From Paroedura picta (lineage: Eukaryota; Chordata; Lepidosauria; Squamata; Gekkonidae), in assembly GCF_049243985.1 (NCBI RefSeq), contig NC_135373.1, forward strand, positions 98,823,213 to 98,887,212: a stretch of 64,000 nt of DNA. Direction: 5' to 3'. Positions 41,781 through 54,162 of the stretch are shown one piece after another. The position numbers and the translations under genes were made by a program. The notes under the pieces are model-generated. The model worked only from the letters and a program-made list of their open reading frames with translations, was not told where the DNA came from and made no database searches. Position 1 is the stretch's first letter, and every line of letters starts with the position of its first letter.

Positions 41781-42118
41781 CAGTGGTCCCCAACCTTTTT
41801 CAGGCTGGGGACCGGCGGCAGCAAGGAGGGCGACTGCCCGGCCGTGCATGCCGCCATGCGTGGTTGGGCTGCGCTTGCGCCATGTGCGGCCGAAAACACA
41901 CATGCGCTGCACTTTTGTGCATGCATGGCATGCCCGTTTTTGGCCGCGCATGGCGCATGTGCACGGCCCTGCTTCCCTCTCCCCCCCTCCCACAGTAAGA
42001 AGCTTGCTGGGCCGCAAGCTTGCGGCCTGGTAAGTTTCTTACTGCGGGGGGGCGGGCGGGGAGAGGGAGCTGCGGCCCAGTGCCAGGGTCTTCGTGGCCC
42101 AGCGGTTGGGGACCACTG
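41781..42118. mobile_element. Non-autonomous hAT element, TSD CCCTACTC
   Basis: Ends CAGTGGTCCCCAACC and GGTTGGGGACCACTG, the same family as 8806-9163. Identical flanks at 41773-41780 and 42119-42126. The GC-rich interior holds inverted pairs such as GCGCCATGTGCGGCC / GGCCGCGCATGGCGC. Intergenic. Confidence 0.9.
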
Positions 42119-42275
42119 CCCTACTCGATATCCATCCCTTCTTCTCTTTTTAGTTTGTTTTCTCATCCTCTTTTCAACACCCACTGTCGCTATTCTGCCA
42201 GACAATGTATTGTTAGGAAATCCTTGCACTAACATATAGACTGATCAATAGAAAGTTCCTTCACACAAACACACC

Positions 42276-42520
42276 TGATTATTATTATTATTTATTATTA
42301 TTATTATATTTATATTTATACCCCGCCTCCCCCCGAAGGCTCGAGGCGGCTTACATAAACCCGTCCCCTAAAACCATAAAATGACAATAAAAACCAATGA
42401 TTTACAATAATTGTAACAGCGATGGCGTAGCCTACTCATTTGCTCTCCGCATCCTCATCTACGGTGGGGGGTGACGCTCTCTACCACCAGTTTGTGAGGG
42501 GGGACAATGTCAAGTCAGCT
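42276..42520 (-). mobile_element. L2-clade LINE 3' end
   Basis: An (ATT)n run at 42280-42320, then ATACCCCGCCTCCCCCCGAA and GGCTCGAGGCGGCTTACAT, the reverse of an L2 3' end. The upstream part is degraded. Confidence 0.7.
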
Positions 42521-43069
42521 CTAGATTTCTTTCTGCTTTGTTCCTCCCTTGTGTCATTTTTTAAAAAATGTTTCCCTGTAATCCATTGGGGCTGAGAATC
42601 TCGCTTACCTTGGGACTGCTTCTGTTGAAGGGCAAAGCCCCTCATGCCTTCTCCCTCGTTTCTTACTTATGCCTCCCTCGAGATACATAGATGAAGCATT
42701 CCTTCATCCCGAAGGAAGCTACATTCAGGCATAATGGTTTCCTCCAATTGTCTTATGGTGAAAATGATCACACAGCTGGGCTGCGACAGAAAGGAAGTGG
42801 CACAGCCAAACGAGTATTCTCTTTGAAATTTGGGTAGGCTGCCATTTTATAATACCATCGGCTTGCTGGTTAACACAAATAATATTCAGGTATTCAAAAC
42901 ACATTAAAGTAACCAAGTACAAACAAACAGCAGCAGGAGGAGCTGCTGCTGCTATTGATCATTAGAGCAGTCTAGTAAAAATGTTAACTCGGTACCAAAA
43001 TAGACACACACACAAAAAGTGCTCAGTGCATGCTTCAAGGGAAGCTGAGCCACAGCCTGAGCATTACTG

Positions 43070-43135
43070 TAACTCAGGCTTGCTGAACCAAGTCTTTGTG
43101 AAACCCTGGGGTTTCTTTTCCCAAATGGGTGGGAA
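43070..43135. mobile_element. Probable hAT end fragment
   Basis: CTCAGGCTTGCTGAACC followed by TTTGTGAAACCCTGGGGTTT resembles the left end of the 58215 element. No other end is found. Confidence 0.35.
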
Positions 43136-43209
43136 ATAATGCCCAAATTTACTCCTGAGCGCTTGTCTTTTTTTTTTTTTTTTTGCAGTAAACACAGCTT
43201 TCTACAATG

Positions 43210-43527
43210 ATTTTCTTCTGGCATTCCACAGGGCCTGCAAAACGGAGCTCTTCCACCAGGTCTATGGTTGAGGCCAGGGTAGTAAAGAAGATCGGTGGGG
43301 ACCCCCTGGAGTTAGGCAGCAGTTAGTTCTTTGTTATCTTGGCCCCTCTTTCTGCCCCTCCAGAGGTTGGGTGGGTGGTTGGGGAGTTTTTGAAGTACTA
43401 CCACCATGTTGTTTTCGCTCTGTTATGATTCTGTTGTCCACTTTTAATGGGGTTTTATTGGACATTTTGTAACCCGCCACCAGCCGGTCTCGGGAGTGGT
43501 GGGAAATAAATTGAATAATAATAACAA
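43210..43527 (+). mobile_element. L2-clade LINE 3' end
   Basis: Starts in the final codons (FHRACKTELFHQVYG-like, 43205-43271). A 3' UTR with TGTAACCCGCCACCAGCC follows and a GAATAATAATAA tail. Confidence 0.75.
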
Positions 43528-43529
43528 AC

Positions 43530-46500
43530 AGAATGAAGGAGAGATTTTCAGTCCCTTTTCTTCTTTGTCCAACTTTCACAACCAAATATAGTAATGGGAA
43601 ATACTGTCATTAATTATCTTGATCTTGGTCTCCAGTAAAAACATCTTTACACTTGAGAATCCTTCCTGGCTCCTTCATTAGTGCCCTTTCCCATTTTTAT
43701 CTCCTGAATTCCTGGCTGTGGTTCCCTTTTTGGTTCATGATGAAGCCAAGGAATAAAAAATCTTGAACAACTTCAATTTCTTCCTTGTCAGCCTTAACAT
43801 CGTATAGGGAAGGAGCTCAACAGTATAACCCTATGCAATCAAAATCCTATTGTATTGGATGTCTCATCCTGTATTGATTTACAGTATGTAATCCACGTTT
43901 GGGTATTTGAACTATTGGGGCAGATTTTTAGAGCAAGAGCCAGTTTTACATGAAACAGTTTTACATAAAACATTTATGTGAACTTGTGTTGCAACTAAGT
44001 ATTGTTAGGTTTTGCCTTTGAATTAAAAAAAAATGTTGTTTTGTTTTGTTTTTACATTGCAGTTTTGCTGACAAGATGCACCAGAGCAGGCAGAAGGAAA
44101 AATAAGATCTGAGGAGAATCTTTCAAGACTATTTCCCCTCTCCTTTGGTCAAAAAATTGTTTGCAGAGCAAGGGTTTCTCCACTTAATAAAAGCACTATG
44201 CAAACGGCAGCTGGCACACCAGCCATCTTGAAAAGAAAGTTTAACACACCTTAATAGTAACATATGAGTGCCCTTGTTATTCCCTTCAGTTGAAGCACTG
44301 CAGTTTGCCCAAGCCCAGAGTTATTACAAAGAATCCAGTGTGAAAATAAACAGCTCCCACCATGTTTCCCATACCATCCACTGCAAAGGCAGGCAGCACA
44401 GAAGAGTACAGGAAAAGCCTTGGTTTATATGCAAGACTTCTTTCCACTTAGGGCTTGTAGCATAACATTTCAAAAATACTGTGAAGCTCTAGGATTTTTT
44501 GCATGGAATGCTCTAGAGATGGGTTCCGAAATGGAGAGAGCCTTTATTTTATATGCTTCCAAAGGTATTCCAGAAAAACAAGCATCTCGGCACAGCCTCA
44601 CTGCAGAAAAAAAAAAGGGGGGGGAAGCTGTTCAGTCTCATTGCTGTCCATTTTTCAGCTTTTGTGCAGCCTCTGAAACCTGGTGGAAAATTCCAGCCTC
44701 TCCACGTACTGTTCCTCAACAGAAACAGCAAGGGACATTATATATCAAAAGCAAACTGCTTGCATTTTTATTTTTTACCTTGCAAAATTCCTTCCTTGAA
44801 AATAAGATAAGAGAGAGGGCTTTTCCAAATGGACTTTGCAGGGTGTAACAAGTGGCTATTATCATTATTTTACTGTGATTACCTAGACAGTGTACGTTTT
44901 AAAAGGCACGCTATTACTATGTATGTTACAAGCTACATGCAACTTCCTATTGATTTCTACAGAGAAGTATGTGTGGAAACAATGTAGATATGTAAAAGTA
45001 TCTCTCAAAGTCATGTGGATGTCTTTAAATCATTTGAATTTATATATTTAAAACATTAGTATACGTTGATAACTCTTATGCTCCCTCATAGTTTAAACTG
45101 GCATTTTACTGATTAAAATGAAATGGCATTCCCTTTTTCTGGTATTTGCCTTGTCTCTGGCTGTGCTAGCGTGTGTGTGTGTGCGGAAGGTGGGGGGGAG
45201 CAGGCAGAGGAGAGGAAAACACCACTGAGAAAGCCGAACAACAGTCCATTCATCTCTTTCCACCACACACAGGCACATACCAAGAAAATCCACAGGATTC
45301 TGAACAGTTATTAGGTGAAGGTTTTTCACATAAGTTTTTCTTCACTGTTCCCAGTTTTAACTGAGCCAGAGCAAGGGACAAGGTAAGTGGTTGGGTACCT
45401 GGGGGAAGGGTACATCCCTGTGACTAGTTCAGCAGAGAGACTGCACAGTTGTGGTTGAGAGTTACTCTAAATTGCTTTCATCCTCGGAAAGGGGCACTCT
45501 CGGATGGCTGGCGACAGTTAGGATGCCACATTTGGTACGGAGAGTCTGTCCATTTCACAAAAGTAGGAACTAACTATATCGGTTATGTTTATGCTATAAA
45601 ATAAGTTATTGGGGCTCAGGCTCACTCGGAAGCATAGAGAGTTATTCGGCATCTTGCATTGTAATCTTAATTCTTGAAGGGTCCTAAACGGGCTGAAGAC
45701 ACTCAAAGGAATTTATGCCTCTCATTCGCCGAAAGATACCTCAGTCACTGCAAACAGATTAAGTTATTGAGGGCTAGTCCACACAGCCATTCAGGCTGGG
45801 ATTTAAAGGGGGAGAGTGGTGCTGGTAAGAGAGGCTATTGAACTCTCTTGCTATTTGTCCACTAAAAATCACCTCTCCAAGGCTATCCTTCAGGAGGAAA
45901 TGTCTTAGTGTTTGTATTCTTCCCCTTAGCATGTGTAAAAGCCATTTGGGGATAGCAATTTTAACACTGTACCACACCCCATATGGCTTCCATCTGTTAA
46001 AAGTTGGAGGGGGGTGGGTGGAATCATAGAACTACGTGTTACAAATAGCTCAGTATTTAGGATTGTCAACTCTGTTGGGACATTCCAGGGGTGCAGCCCG
46101 ATGGGTTCTGAATTAGAAAATACCAAGAGGAGAAAAGATCATGACGTTACAGCAGGTTGTTCAATTAAAAGTTAGGTGCAGTGAAAAATGCAAATCCCAA
46201 GCAGGGGGCTATGGGGAAAGGGACTGACATTTTGTATCTATTTATTTAGAAAATGGATCTGTCTTCTCTAAAGTCCTGCTCTAGGTAGCCTAATAAAATA
46301 CCTCATAAAAACAGACCAATGCCATTGAACTGTCAGGTATACCAGCAGCCTAAAACCTGCATTATGCTTAGACTGACAAAGATAGAATAATCCTTGCTAT
46401 GAAACAGGCATTGGGAGCTCTGATGATTTTGCCCTCCCTCACAGGCTTTCCTTCTTTTAACCTGAGTAGCCCCTTTTTCCATTTAATTTGAATGTGCATT

Positions 46501-47220
46501 AGTAAAAGCTGACCCAGTCTAGGGAACCAAGCGGAGAGACTAAAATCCTTCTTATGCCTGGTTTGATAATGGCACACAAGAGGCTGATGGTAATTCAAAA
46601 ATAAGAGGCGGCAACCGGATTCTCGGCTGTTATGTGGAGGCATCTCGTATAATGACCGGAGCAATGGCTGGCGAATCCGGGCACCAGGCCCCACCCGCTG
46701 CAGTGCCTCCGCCTCCTCCCCCATCCACACTCTCCCGAGGATAGGGGCGGTCTCGGAGGGCAGGCGGCAGCAGTGTGGCGAATGGGGCTCAGCTCTGGGC
46801 CTTGCCAACCACTTGCTCTTCGAGGCCACCTTGGCTCTCCATCTACTGGTGTGGTCCCCGGGGGCAGGACTACGGATGTCATGTCCATAGTTACATCCGT
46901 TTGAGGGGGCACACCAGTAGATGATCTCACATCAATAATAAGCTGGAAATAGTCATACTGGCCTCTCCAAGATATGCTGTTTCCTGCTGCTAGCTCGAGT
47001 CCAAGAGGGCAGCATGTGTGGCGGGGCCAGTGCAGAGCATGTATGTCAAACAGACATTACCCTTGCTAGTTACAAAAGGGTTTTGTAAAGGCCTACAGGG
47101 AAGAAACTAGTTCACCCCCTTGGTGTACACAGTGTCTGTACAGCAATGCACACAAAACCTTATACCCAGAATCAAACTTTGCTGGGTTAAAGGTGCCACT
47201 GGACTCCAACATTGTTCTGT
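43530..47220. other. Intergenic upstream of CHADL, mostly unassigned
   Basis: No gene found. The first, noncoding exon of CHADL should lie somewhere here or just downstream; the CpG-enriched patch at 46610-46900 is a candidate promoter location but no exon could be placed. Confidence 0.35.
46840..46923. repeat. Interrupted hairpin, 14-bp outer and 8-bp inner arms
   Basis: CATCTACTGGTGTG (46840-46853) pairs with CACACCAGTAGATG (46910-46923), and ACGGATGT (46872-46879) with ACATCCGT (46893-46900). It closes a CpG-enriched patch at about 46610-46900. Confidence 0.75.
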
Positions 47221-47223
47221 TGA

Positions 47224-47500
47224 TCATAGAATCATAGAGTTGGAAGGGGCCATACAGGCCATCTAGTCCAACCCCCTGCTCAACGCAGGATCAGCCCAAA
47301 GCATCCTAAAGCATCCAAGAAAAGTGTGTCTCCAGCCTTTGCTTGAAGACTGCCAGTGAAGGGGAGCTCACCACCTCCTTAGGCAGCCTATTCCACTGCT
47401 GAACTACTCTGACTGTGAAAATTTTTTTCCTGATATCTAGCCTATATCGTTGTACTTGTAGTTTAAACCCATTACTGCACGTCCTTTTCTCTGGATGAAA
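47224..47500 (-). mobile_element. CR1 LINE 3' end
   Basis: The plus strand starts ATCATAGAATCATAGAGTTG and runs through CATCTAGTCCAACCCCCTG: a CR1 3' end in reverse. It lies about 520 bp upstream of the first CHADL coding exon. Confidence 0.9.
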
Positions 47501-48023
47501 TGCTGATACAGCAGGACACTTTGCGGTGGCAGCAGACCCTCTATAGCGTCCTTGGCTCTTTTACTGCAATTATTTTAGCATGTGAAACAGGTGGGTTGGG
47601 AAGACATACAACTGGTCTCATAATCCAAGCTGAACTTTCAAAAGCAATACTAATTGCTTCTGGGGCTTCTTTGGTCCTTTGGTCACTGCAGCTTTTGTGT
47701 TCTTTTAGCGTTATATCTAAAATCATAAAAACTCCCCCCTCCCTTCTCTTTTGATTGTTGTAGCAGACGCTAAGGAAGTCTGCCCAAATACCAATCACTT
47801 GTGGGGGGGGGGGCAGCGCTAATCCCTGTCTTCTTTCTGTTTCTTAAATCTTCCTTTTTCATGCTGCCTTTCCAACAGCAGTTCAGGGTTAAGGTGTGCT
47901 AATATGAAGCTGCAAAAATGGACGTTTGCTGTAACCTCTTGCCATATAGCTTAGCCCCAGCCTTTAATATACAGCAGAAATGTATCATCTAACCGTCTGC
48001 CTTTGCTTTCCACTTTTTTCCAG

Positions 48024-48191
48024 CCGTTTCACAAGATGTGGGCCTGTCTGGGCCTTCTCCTGACATCCACTCTCTGGGTGGGGAAGGTGACTGCTGAACG
48101 CTGCCCACAAATCTGTATCTGTGATGGCATCAAGCGTCAGGTCTCATGCTTAAAGAAGAACCTAACAGAAGTTCCTGTTAACATCCCTCAG
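48024..48191 (+). CDS. CHADL: CHADL first coding exon (coding from 48036)
   Basis: Acceptor TTTTTTCCAG ends at 48023, so a noncoding exon must lie upstream; it was not found. The ATG at 48036 begins a hydrophobic leader followed by VTAERCPQICICD. An in-frame ATG at 48003 lies before the acceptor and is not used. Donor GTCAGT after 48191. Confidence 0.9.
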
Positions 48192-51100
48192 GTCAGTCTA
48201 CGTGGAGCAGTAAGGAAAGGGCAAGATGATGGGAAGAATATTTCTAAGAAGGGGGGCTAGGGAGGCAAGCCTTCAGATGGCACTTGGGGATCCTCTGGAA
48301 TTATAGTTCGTCTCCAGACGAGAGACAACATCCTCTGAAGAAAACATAGAGTGGACTGCATGGCATTGTACCCCACAGAGGTCCCTGTCATCCCCAGGCT
48401 CCATCCCCTGATCCAGGGGTGGGCAAGCTGTGGCCCTCCAGATGTCCATGGACTGTAATTCCCATAAGCCCCTGCCAGGGGCTCAAGGGAATTGCAGTCC
48501 ATAGGCATCTGGAGGACCACAGTTGGCCCACCCCTGCCCTAATCTCTAGGAATTTCCCTGCCTAGATCTGGCCACCCTATCAAACATCCCCTGCTGTGGG
48601 GACATGGTAACTCTACGCCGGACTTGTTTTCTTATGCTGCAGTTTTTATGGGTGCATTTTATCCCTCTTTTTAGCCATAATTGGCTCCCAAAGCAACTCA
48701 TGGGAAACAAAACAGTATTAAGGATAGTTATTTTTTGTGGGGAATATTCTTAGCAGATTTGAATCCAGCCATGCCTGAGGGGTTTCTGAGTCTCCCTTTC
48801 CTCCTTCTGAATGTATAATCGATGACTGAAAGAAGCTGAAGGAAAGGAGTATCTTGATTCATATTCACTTGATATGTCTGAAATGGAATCGGTGTAAACT
48901 CACAAACATTCCACATAGTATTACATACCTTCAAATATAATGACACTGCCCTCAATGTAGAATATTCAGTTCCTGGAGGCAGATTTGAGCTTTCCTTCTT
49001 CTGAGGTCTAGATATTTTGAGGGCAGAATGTTCAGATTCTTACTTGACTCTAGGGAACTGCTAGAGAATACTGGGGCCAAAATTCTACACTGCTCTGCAG
49101 AAGAGCAAACAGCACCCTTCATTGTCAAATCTGTGCTTAATAATGTTTTCATAATTTATAGGTCACTCAGAAACTGGACCTCCGGGGCAATGAAATCAAA
49201 GTCATCCCTGCAGGAACTTTCCTTCCCATCCCCTATCTCACACACCTGAATCTTCAGAAGAGCCAGATAGAAAGCGTTGAAGAAGGAGCTTTCAGGGGTT
49301 TAGGGCGGCTGGTCTACCTCAACTTGGCTTCCAACAATATAGCCTTCCTCTATCAAGAGGCCCTGGATGGCCTCTCCTCTCTTCAGCAACTGATCTTAGA
49401 AAATAATCGCATTGAAGAAATAAAGCCAGGGGCTTTTGGACAACTAGGCTTCCTTAGCTTTCTTAACTTGGCTAGGAACTCCCTGGTTTATCTGCCAGAT
49501 ATGGTTTTTCAAGGCCTTCAGGTGATTAAGTGGATCCGCTTGTCCCATAACACACTCCATGTGATTGCCAACGAGGCCTTTGGGGGATTACCAGCCCTTA
49601 GGAGGCTGAGCTTGGACTACAATGAATTGCAGTTCCTACCCACTGAGGCACTGTCTAGGCTCTCAGGCACAAACCGGCTGGAGATAGGACACAATCCTAT
49701 CACCTATGTTGGTGAGGAGGCCATCGAGATGGCTTCGCTGAAGCAGCTGTTCTTGGACAACATGGCCCTTCAAGATGTGTCACACAGAGCTTTTGTCAGA
49801 AGCCCTCTATTGCACACCATTGACTTCCACAACAACCAGCTGTTTATGCTGCATCCCCTGAGAGAAATGGCCCAGCTAAAAAAAATCAACTTAACAGGGA
49901 ATCCTGTGCTTTGTACCTGCAACATGCGCCCCTTCAAAGAGTGGGTAGAAAAAGCCAGAATTCATTTGGATGTGGCATGTGCTGGCCCTGCTGCTCTCAG
50001 AGGACAGCAGCTGGAGTCACTGAGGACAAGAGATATGAAGTGTAGTGGTCAAGGCTTTGAAGAGGAGCTCCTTGCCAGCCTGCCCACGCTTACCAGGGAG
50101 CTAGAGGAAGATACTCCAAAGTGCCCAGGAGGATGTACCTGTTCACCTGACTTCCACCATGCAAACTGTGAGAGCAGACGGATGCAGAGTATCCCCAAAG
50201 GGTTTCCTAGCAACACCCAGCTCCTGGACTTGCGCCACAATGAGTTCCATTCCATACCAAAAGGCTCCTTCCCTGGCTTGAAAAACCTAACATCCCTCCA
50301 CTTGCAGAACTGCAAGATAGCTGCACTGCAGCCTGGTGCTTTCCATAACCTGAAAAATCTGGTCTACCTTTACTTGTCCAACAACAGCATCACTTCGATA
50401 GATGCTGATGTTTTTGAAGGAAATACCCAGCTGGCTTATCTCTACCTGGACCATAATGGGTTCACCCAAATGCCGAAGGGTGCCTTCAGCCTCTTGCCCA
50501 ACCTCTTTTCCCTCCATTTGCAACACAACTCCATCAGTCAACTATCAGATAAAGATCTGGAAGGGATGGAGAAGCTACAAGGGCTGTATCTGACAGGAAA
50601 CCGTATCACACATGTGGCCCCCAAAGCTCTGCGTGATGCCCGGATGCTGGAGAAGCTGCACTTAGATGAGAACTTTTTGCAAGAAGTACCCACCAGGTCT
50701 CTTAGAGAACTGCCCAACCTTATTGAACTGAAGTTGTCCAAGAATCCCATAAAGCATATTGGGGATGGAGCCTTCCTTCCAGTTGCAAGATCCTTGCAGC
50801 ACTTGTACCTGGACAACATGGGGCTAGAAGAGGTTAGTTCTGCAGGGAGTAAGGATTAACTTCCTCTTCTGGATCTGTTCTATCAATGCTAATTTCTGCC
50901 ATGTTGCATATTAATTTTAGCCAGGGCTGCAGTTATGCAAAACTAGTTAATGTAAAAACATGATATAAATTTTACTTTTCCTACAAACCATACTTTGATT
51001 TAAGTTTGTCATTAACTGGGAATTAGTAAAGACAGCTAAACTGTGGCTTTTGCTTTCCCTCCAAACCAGGGTTGCAATCATGGAGTTGGAAGGACAACTG

Positions 51101-53441
51101 TAAGCTATAGTTTTCTGGCTAGGGTGTAATAGACTGAAATTGAAGTCACAAACTGAATTGGATTGCACAAGGAGAGGCTAGAGCACGGGAGCGCACGACT
51201 TGGCATTAAGCCTGAAATGAGACCCGGTGATGAATAAGGGAGATCTGGACATCTGGAGAACTTAAATCTCTATGTCATAAGGATAGTTAATATATTCTTC
51301 ACTGCAGTTGTCACTTTTGTTGTTCACACCTAACCTCTGCTATGTTCACAGGTTTCTTTCCATGCCTTTACTGGGTTGAGCCCAAAGTTAAAAAGCCTGC
51401 ACCTGGAAAAGAACAAAATGCACAACTTACCCAGCCTGCACAGCATCACAGCCCTGGAGGTCATCAATCTGAGTGAGATCCCATTTTACTGTGACTGCCA
51501 ACTCCTCCCACTACGCAAGTGAGTTTATGATTCCCACGTGCCACGCCCTGGTGTTGCAGCATAGCAAGAAATGGCAGAACTGAATCATTGTCTTATGCAG
51601 CATAATAGAAACACCGTCTAGTCACACCAGCAGACTGACAGGCAATCTTAGCAAAGCAGCTATTGGCACAGCTGTTGTGTATTGCCTCGAGTCACAATGT
51701 CAAATTCTGATTATTTATACAGCACCATCAAGCTTCATGAAGCATTGTTAGTAGGGCGTTACGATCCCCGTTGAGCCTGGAGGCTCTCTCGGACATTTGA
51801 GAACAGGGGAGGGGGCATCACCACAAATCACTTCCAGGGGAGACAATCACAAAAATGACGGCCTTGGAGTTCTGGATCCAATCACAGATGGTCAGGTGGT
51901 TGCAGCCCAAGTATCCTCCCCTGTGATAAATGCAGTTGTTTCTAAACAGGTGCTTCCCACAGGCACAAAGGTAAAGCCTTCTGGCTCCTTCTTTAGCACT
52001 TCTGGCAGAAAGAAACTGGAATCAGGCCTTTGCTTTGGGAAACAGATGGTTTTTGAAGACGCAAAAAGGTGTCAGAAAACCCATTAATGGACACTCTTTT
52101 AGGGATCACTACTTGATAGCATAACAGGCTCCTGCCCCCAAAAATTGCAATTTGAAGTTTACAGTTGTAGCTGTAATCTAAGAGTTATGCTGCAGTGGTC
52201 AGAGGTATTTCAAGAAATTCTGGGTGCACCTGTTACACGATACTGCTACAAACAGCATAATTCTAAACACTCTTCTAAGCACATATACTTCAATGGGTTT
52301 AAGAGGGTGCATCTTGTTGCTTAAGATTGCACTGAAAATGATTGGCTCTGCCAAAAAAGAAATGTAAGGTTCATTACATTTGCCAGCTGTTTGGAAGCGG
52401 TAGCTGGATGGCTCAGGCAGAGTCGCCTGAAACTCAACCCCTCCAAGACGGAGGTCCTGTGGCTGGGCAGAAGAGGGCAGGACCAGGAAGCGCGCCTCCC
52501 ATGCCTGAACGGGGTGCAATTAACACCTGCACCAGTTGCCAGGAATTTGGGAGTGACATTTGATGCCTCCCTCTCTATGGAGGCTCAGGTCACCAATGTA
52601 GCTCGGACAGCATTTTTCCATCTTCGCCAAGCCCGGCTACTAGCGCCCTACCTGTCCTCGGAACACCTGGCCACAGTGATCCATGCAACGGTCACTTCCA
52701 GATTAGACTTCTGTAACTCGCTCTACGCGGGCCTTCCCTTGTCTTTGACTCGGAAGTTACAGCTGGTCCAAAATGCGGCTGCCAGGGTCCTCACTAGAAC
52801 ACCTTTGAGGGCCCACATTCAGCCGGTGCTTCGTCATCTGCACTGGTTACCAGTCTGTTTCCGAATCAGATTCAAGGTATTGGTATTGACCTTTAAGGCT
52901 ATACGCGGTCTGGGTCCCATCTACCTGCGGGACCGCTTGGTTGCTTATGCCCCCCGCAGGGCACTCCGCTCTGCGGGTATGAATTTACTGGTTGTCCCGG
53001 GCCCACGGGATGTGCGCCTGGCCTCGACCCGGGCCAGGGCCTTTTCAGTCCTGGCCCCAACCTGGTGGAACGAGCTCCCAGAAGAGCTAAGGGCCCTGCA
53101 GGATCTACCAGCTTTCCGCAGGGCCTGTAAGACGGAGCTCTTCCGCCAGGCATATGGTTGAGGCCAGGGCAGCTCTCCCACTAACCCATCAGAGGATCCC
53201 CTCCAATATTGAGATCTCTAACACCGAGATCATGGTTAGATCTATTGTATTGGTGCCACCCTCTTCTGAACATTATTCTCTCCACCAGGCTGAACTAAGA
53301 TCAGAATTGTGACCACCGCCGCTATATGTTATGTTATATGTAACTTTTAATTGGGGTTTTTATGGGGATTTTATTGTATTTTAACTATTTATGTTGTAAA
53401 CCGCCCTGAGACCTATTGGGAGAAGGGCGGTCTAGAAATTA

Positions 53442-53472
<31 letters not shown>

Positions 53473-54162
53473 GTATTTGATCATGTTCCTTGCTTATTGC
53501 AAAGAGTAGTGGACTAAAAGCCCTGGCTCAGCATCTAACAAGCACATCTTGATACCAAGTTGCTTTGGGCAAAAGTGCTTCGTGTTTAAAGTTTTTAAAA
53601 AACTAAGTAGGTCACAAATTCTGCAGCCTCTGACAAGACAAAAGCTATGTTAAGTAAGGGAGACGTAACCCTTGAGAAACACTGCAGATGGGTCATTGGT
53701 CGAGCTAGCCAATCGGCTTGTGTTCCACACCTGCTGATGGTGACATAGTAAGTCTTTGGAAGCCTCGTGGTCAGGGAGCTTTTTTACCCAGCTATCTGCT
53801 GCACCCTAATGAACGGTCCTCCAGGGTCCAACATACGACCCCCAATAATTTTATAGAAATGTACTCTAGCTGGGTGACTGAATTTGTGAAGATACAGCAG
53901 TCAGATTATCATCCCTCACCACCCTTTTTCCCCCAGGTGGCTTGACAAGCTGAACCTGAGAGTAGGAGCCACTTGTTCCTCCCCAGCAGATGTCCGTGGC
54001 CAAAAGGTGAAACTCGTAACCAACTTTCAAAGCTGCCCAGGATGGGGTACCAAGAAGGCCAAGAGAACCAGCTCAACTAAAGCTAGGGCTGGAAAGCGCC
54101 ATAATAGGAAGCGGTCGTCTGGAAATGTCCAAATCAAGAGAAGTAAGAAGAGCAAAGCATGA
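48036..54162 (+). CDS. CHADL: Chondroadherin-like protein, complete coding region in 4 exons
   Basis: CHADL is a secreted, collagen-binding leucine-rich-repeat protein of cartilage; mammalian work links it to restraint of collagen fibril assembly and chondrocyte differentiation. Coding exons are 48036-48191, 49162-50832, 51352-51518 and 53937-54162; phases agree and give 739 residues (human 762). Order of parts: signal peptide about 1-20, first LRRNT (CPQICIC, about 23-45), a first run of LRRs, LRRCT near 297-345 (NPVLCTCNMRPFKEW), second LRRNT near 371 (CPGGCTC), a second run of LRRs, second LRRCT from about 652 (FYCDCQLLPLRKWL), and a Lys/Arg-rich tail. The two complete N-cap/LRR/C-cap modules separate CHADL from CHAD, which has one. 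It lies downstream of RANGAP1 on the same strand, as in human. Confidence 0.96.
48414..48536. mobile_element. Palindromic hAT MITE, TSD CCCTGATC/CCCTAATC
   Basis: 123 bp with CAGGGGTGGGCAAGC / GGCCCACCCCTG ends, a slightly different subfamily. In CHADL intron after the first coding exon. Confidence 0.88.
49162..50832 (+). CDS. CHADL: CHADL large LRR exon
   Basis: A single 1671-bp exon (557 codons, phase 0 at both ends) encodes most of both LRR runs, the first LRRCT and the second LRRNT. Regular LxxLxLxxNxI/L units recur every 24 residues, for example LVYLYLSNNSITSIDADVF and LAYLYLDHNGFTQMPKGAF. Acceptor TTTATAG, donor GTTAGT after LEE. Confidence 0.95.
51352..51518 (+). CDS. CHADL: CHADL exon with last LRRs and start of LRRCT
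   Basis: Encodes VSFHAFTGLSPKLKSLHLEK and onwards to YCDCQLLPLR, phase 0 in and phase 2 out. Acceptor TTCACAG, donor GTGAGT. Confidence 0.94.
52236..52345. repeat. Old dispersed repeat of unknown class
   Basis: CATAATTCTAAACACTCTTC, ACTTCAATGGGTTTAAGAGG and TTAAGATTGCACTGAAAATG belong to a dispersed amniote-type repeat also glimpsed at 1391-1460, 2953-3012 and 17785-17835 (AGAAGTAAATATCACTGAG-like core). Confidence 0.4.
52390..53472 (+). mobile_element. L2-clade LINE, 5'-truncated, in the last CHADL intron
   Basis: A 256-codon frame (52391-53161) covers the end of the reverse transcriptase and the C-terminal region: RLKLNPSKTEVLWLG, SRLDFCNSLYAGLP, HLHWLPVCFRIRFKVL and [20 protein letters not shown] 3' UTR with ACCGCCCTGAGACC follows, and an (ATA)n tail ends at about 53470. 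Same orientation as CHADL. The frame lacks the YADD catalytic half. Confidence 0.88.
53937..54162 (+). CDS. CHADL: CHADL terminal exon, LRRCT end and basic tail
   Basis: Completes the LRRCT (KWLDKLNLRVGATCSSPADV to FQSCPGW), then a tail of about 38 residues in which nearly half are Lys or Arg, ending SKKSKA and TGA. A basic tail also ends human CHADL. Acceptor TTCCCCCAG. No AATAAA follows closely; candidates lie as far as about 57505 and 57625. Confidence 0.94.

Noticed and set aside
41741-42239. Overlapping frames on both strands
   Set aside because: They lie within the hAT element 41781-42118 and its inverted repeats.
46368-46930. Minus-strand frames of 111-153 codons
   Set aside because: Arginine/proline-rich low-complexity translation of a GC-rich patch; no splice sites or motif.
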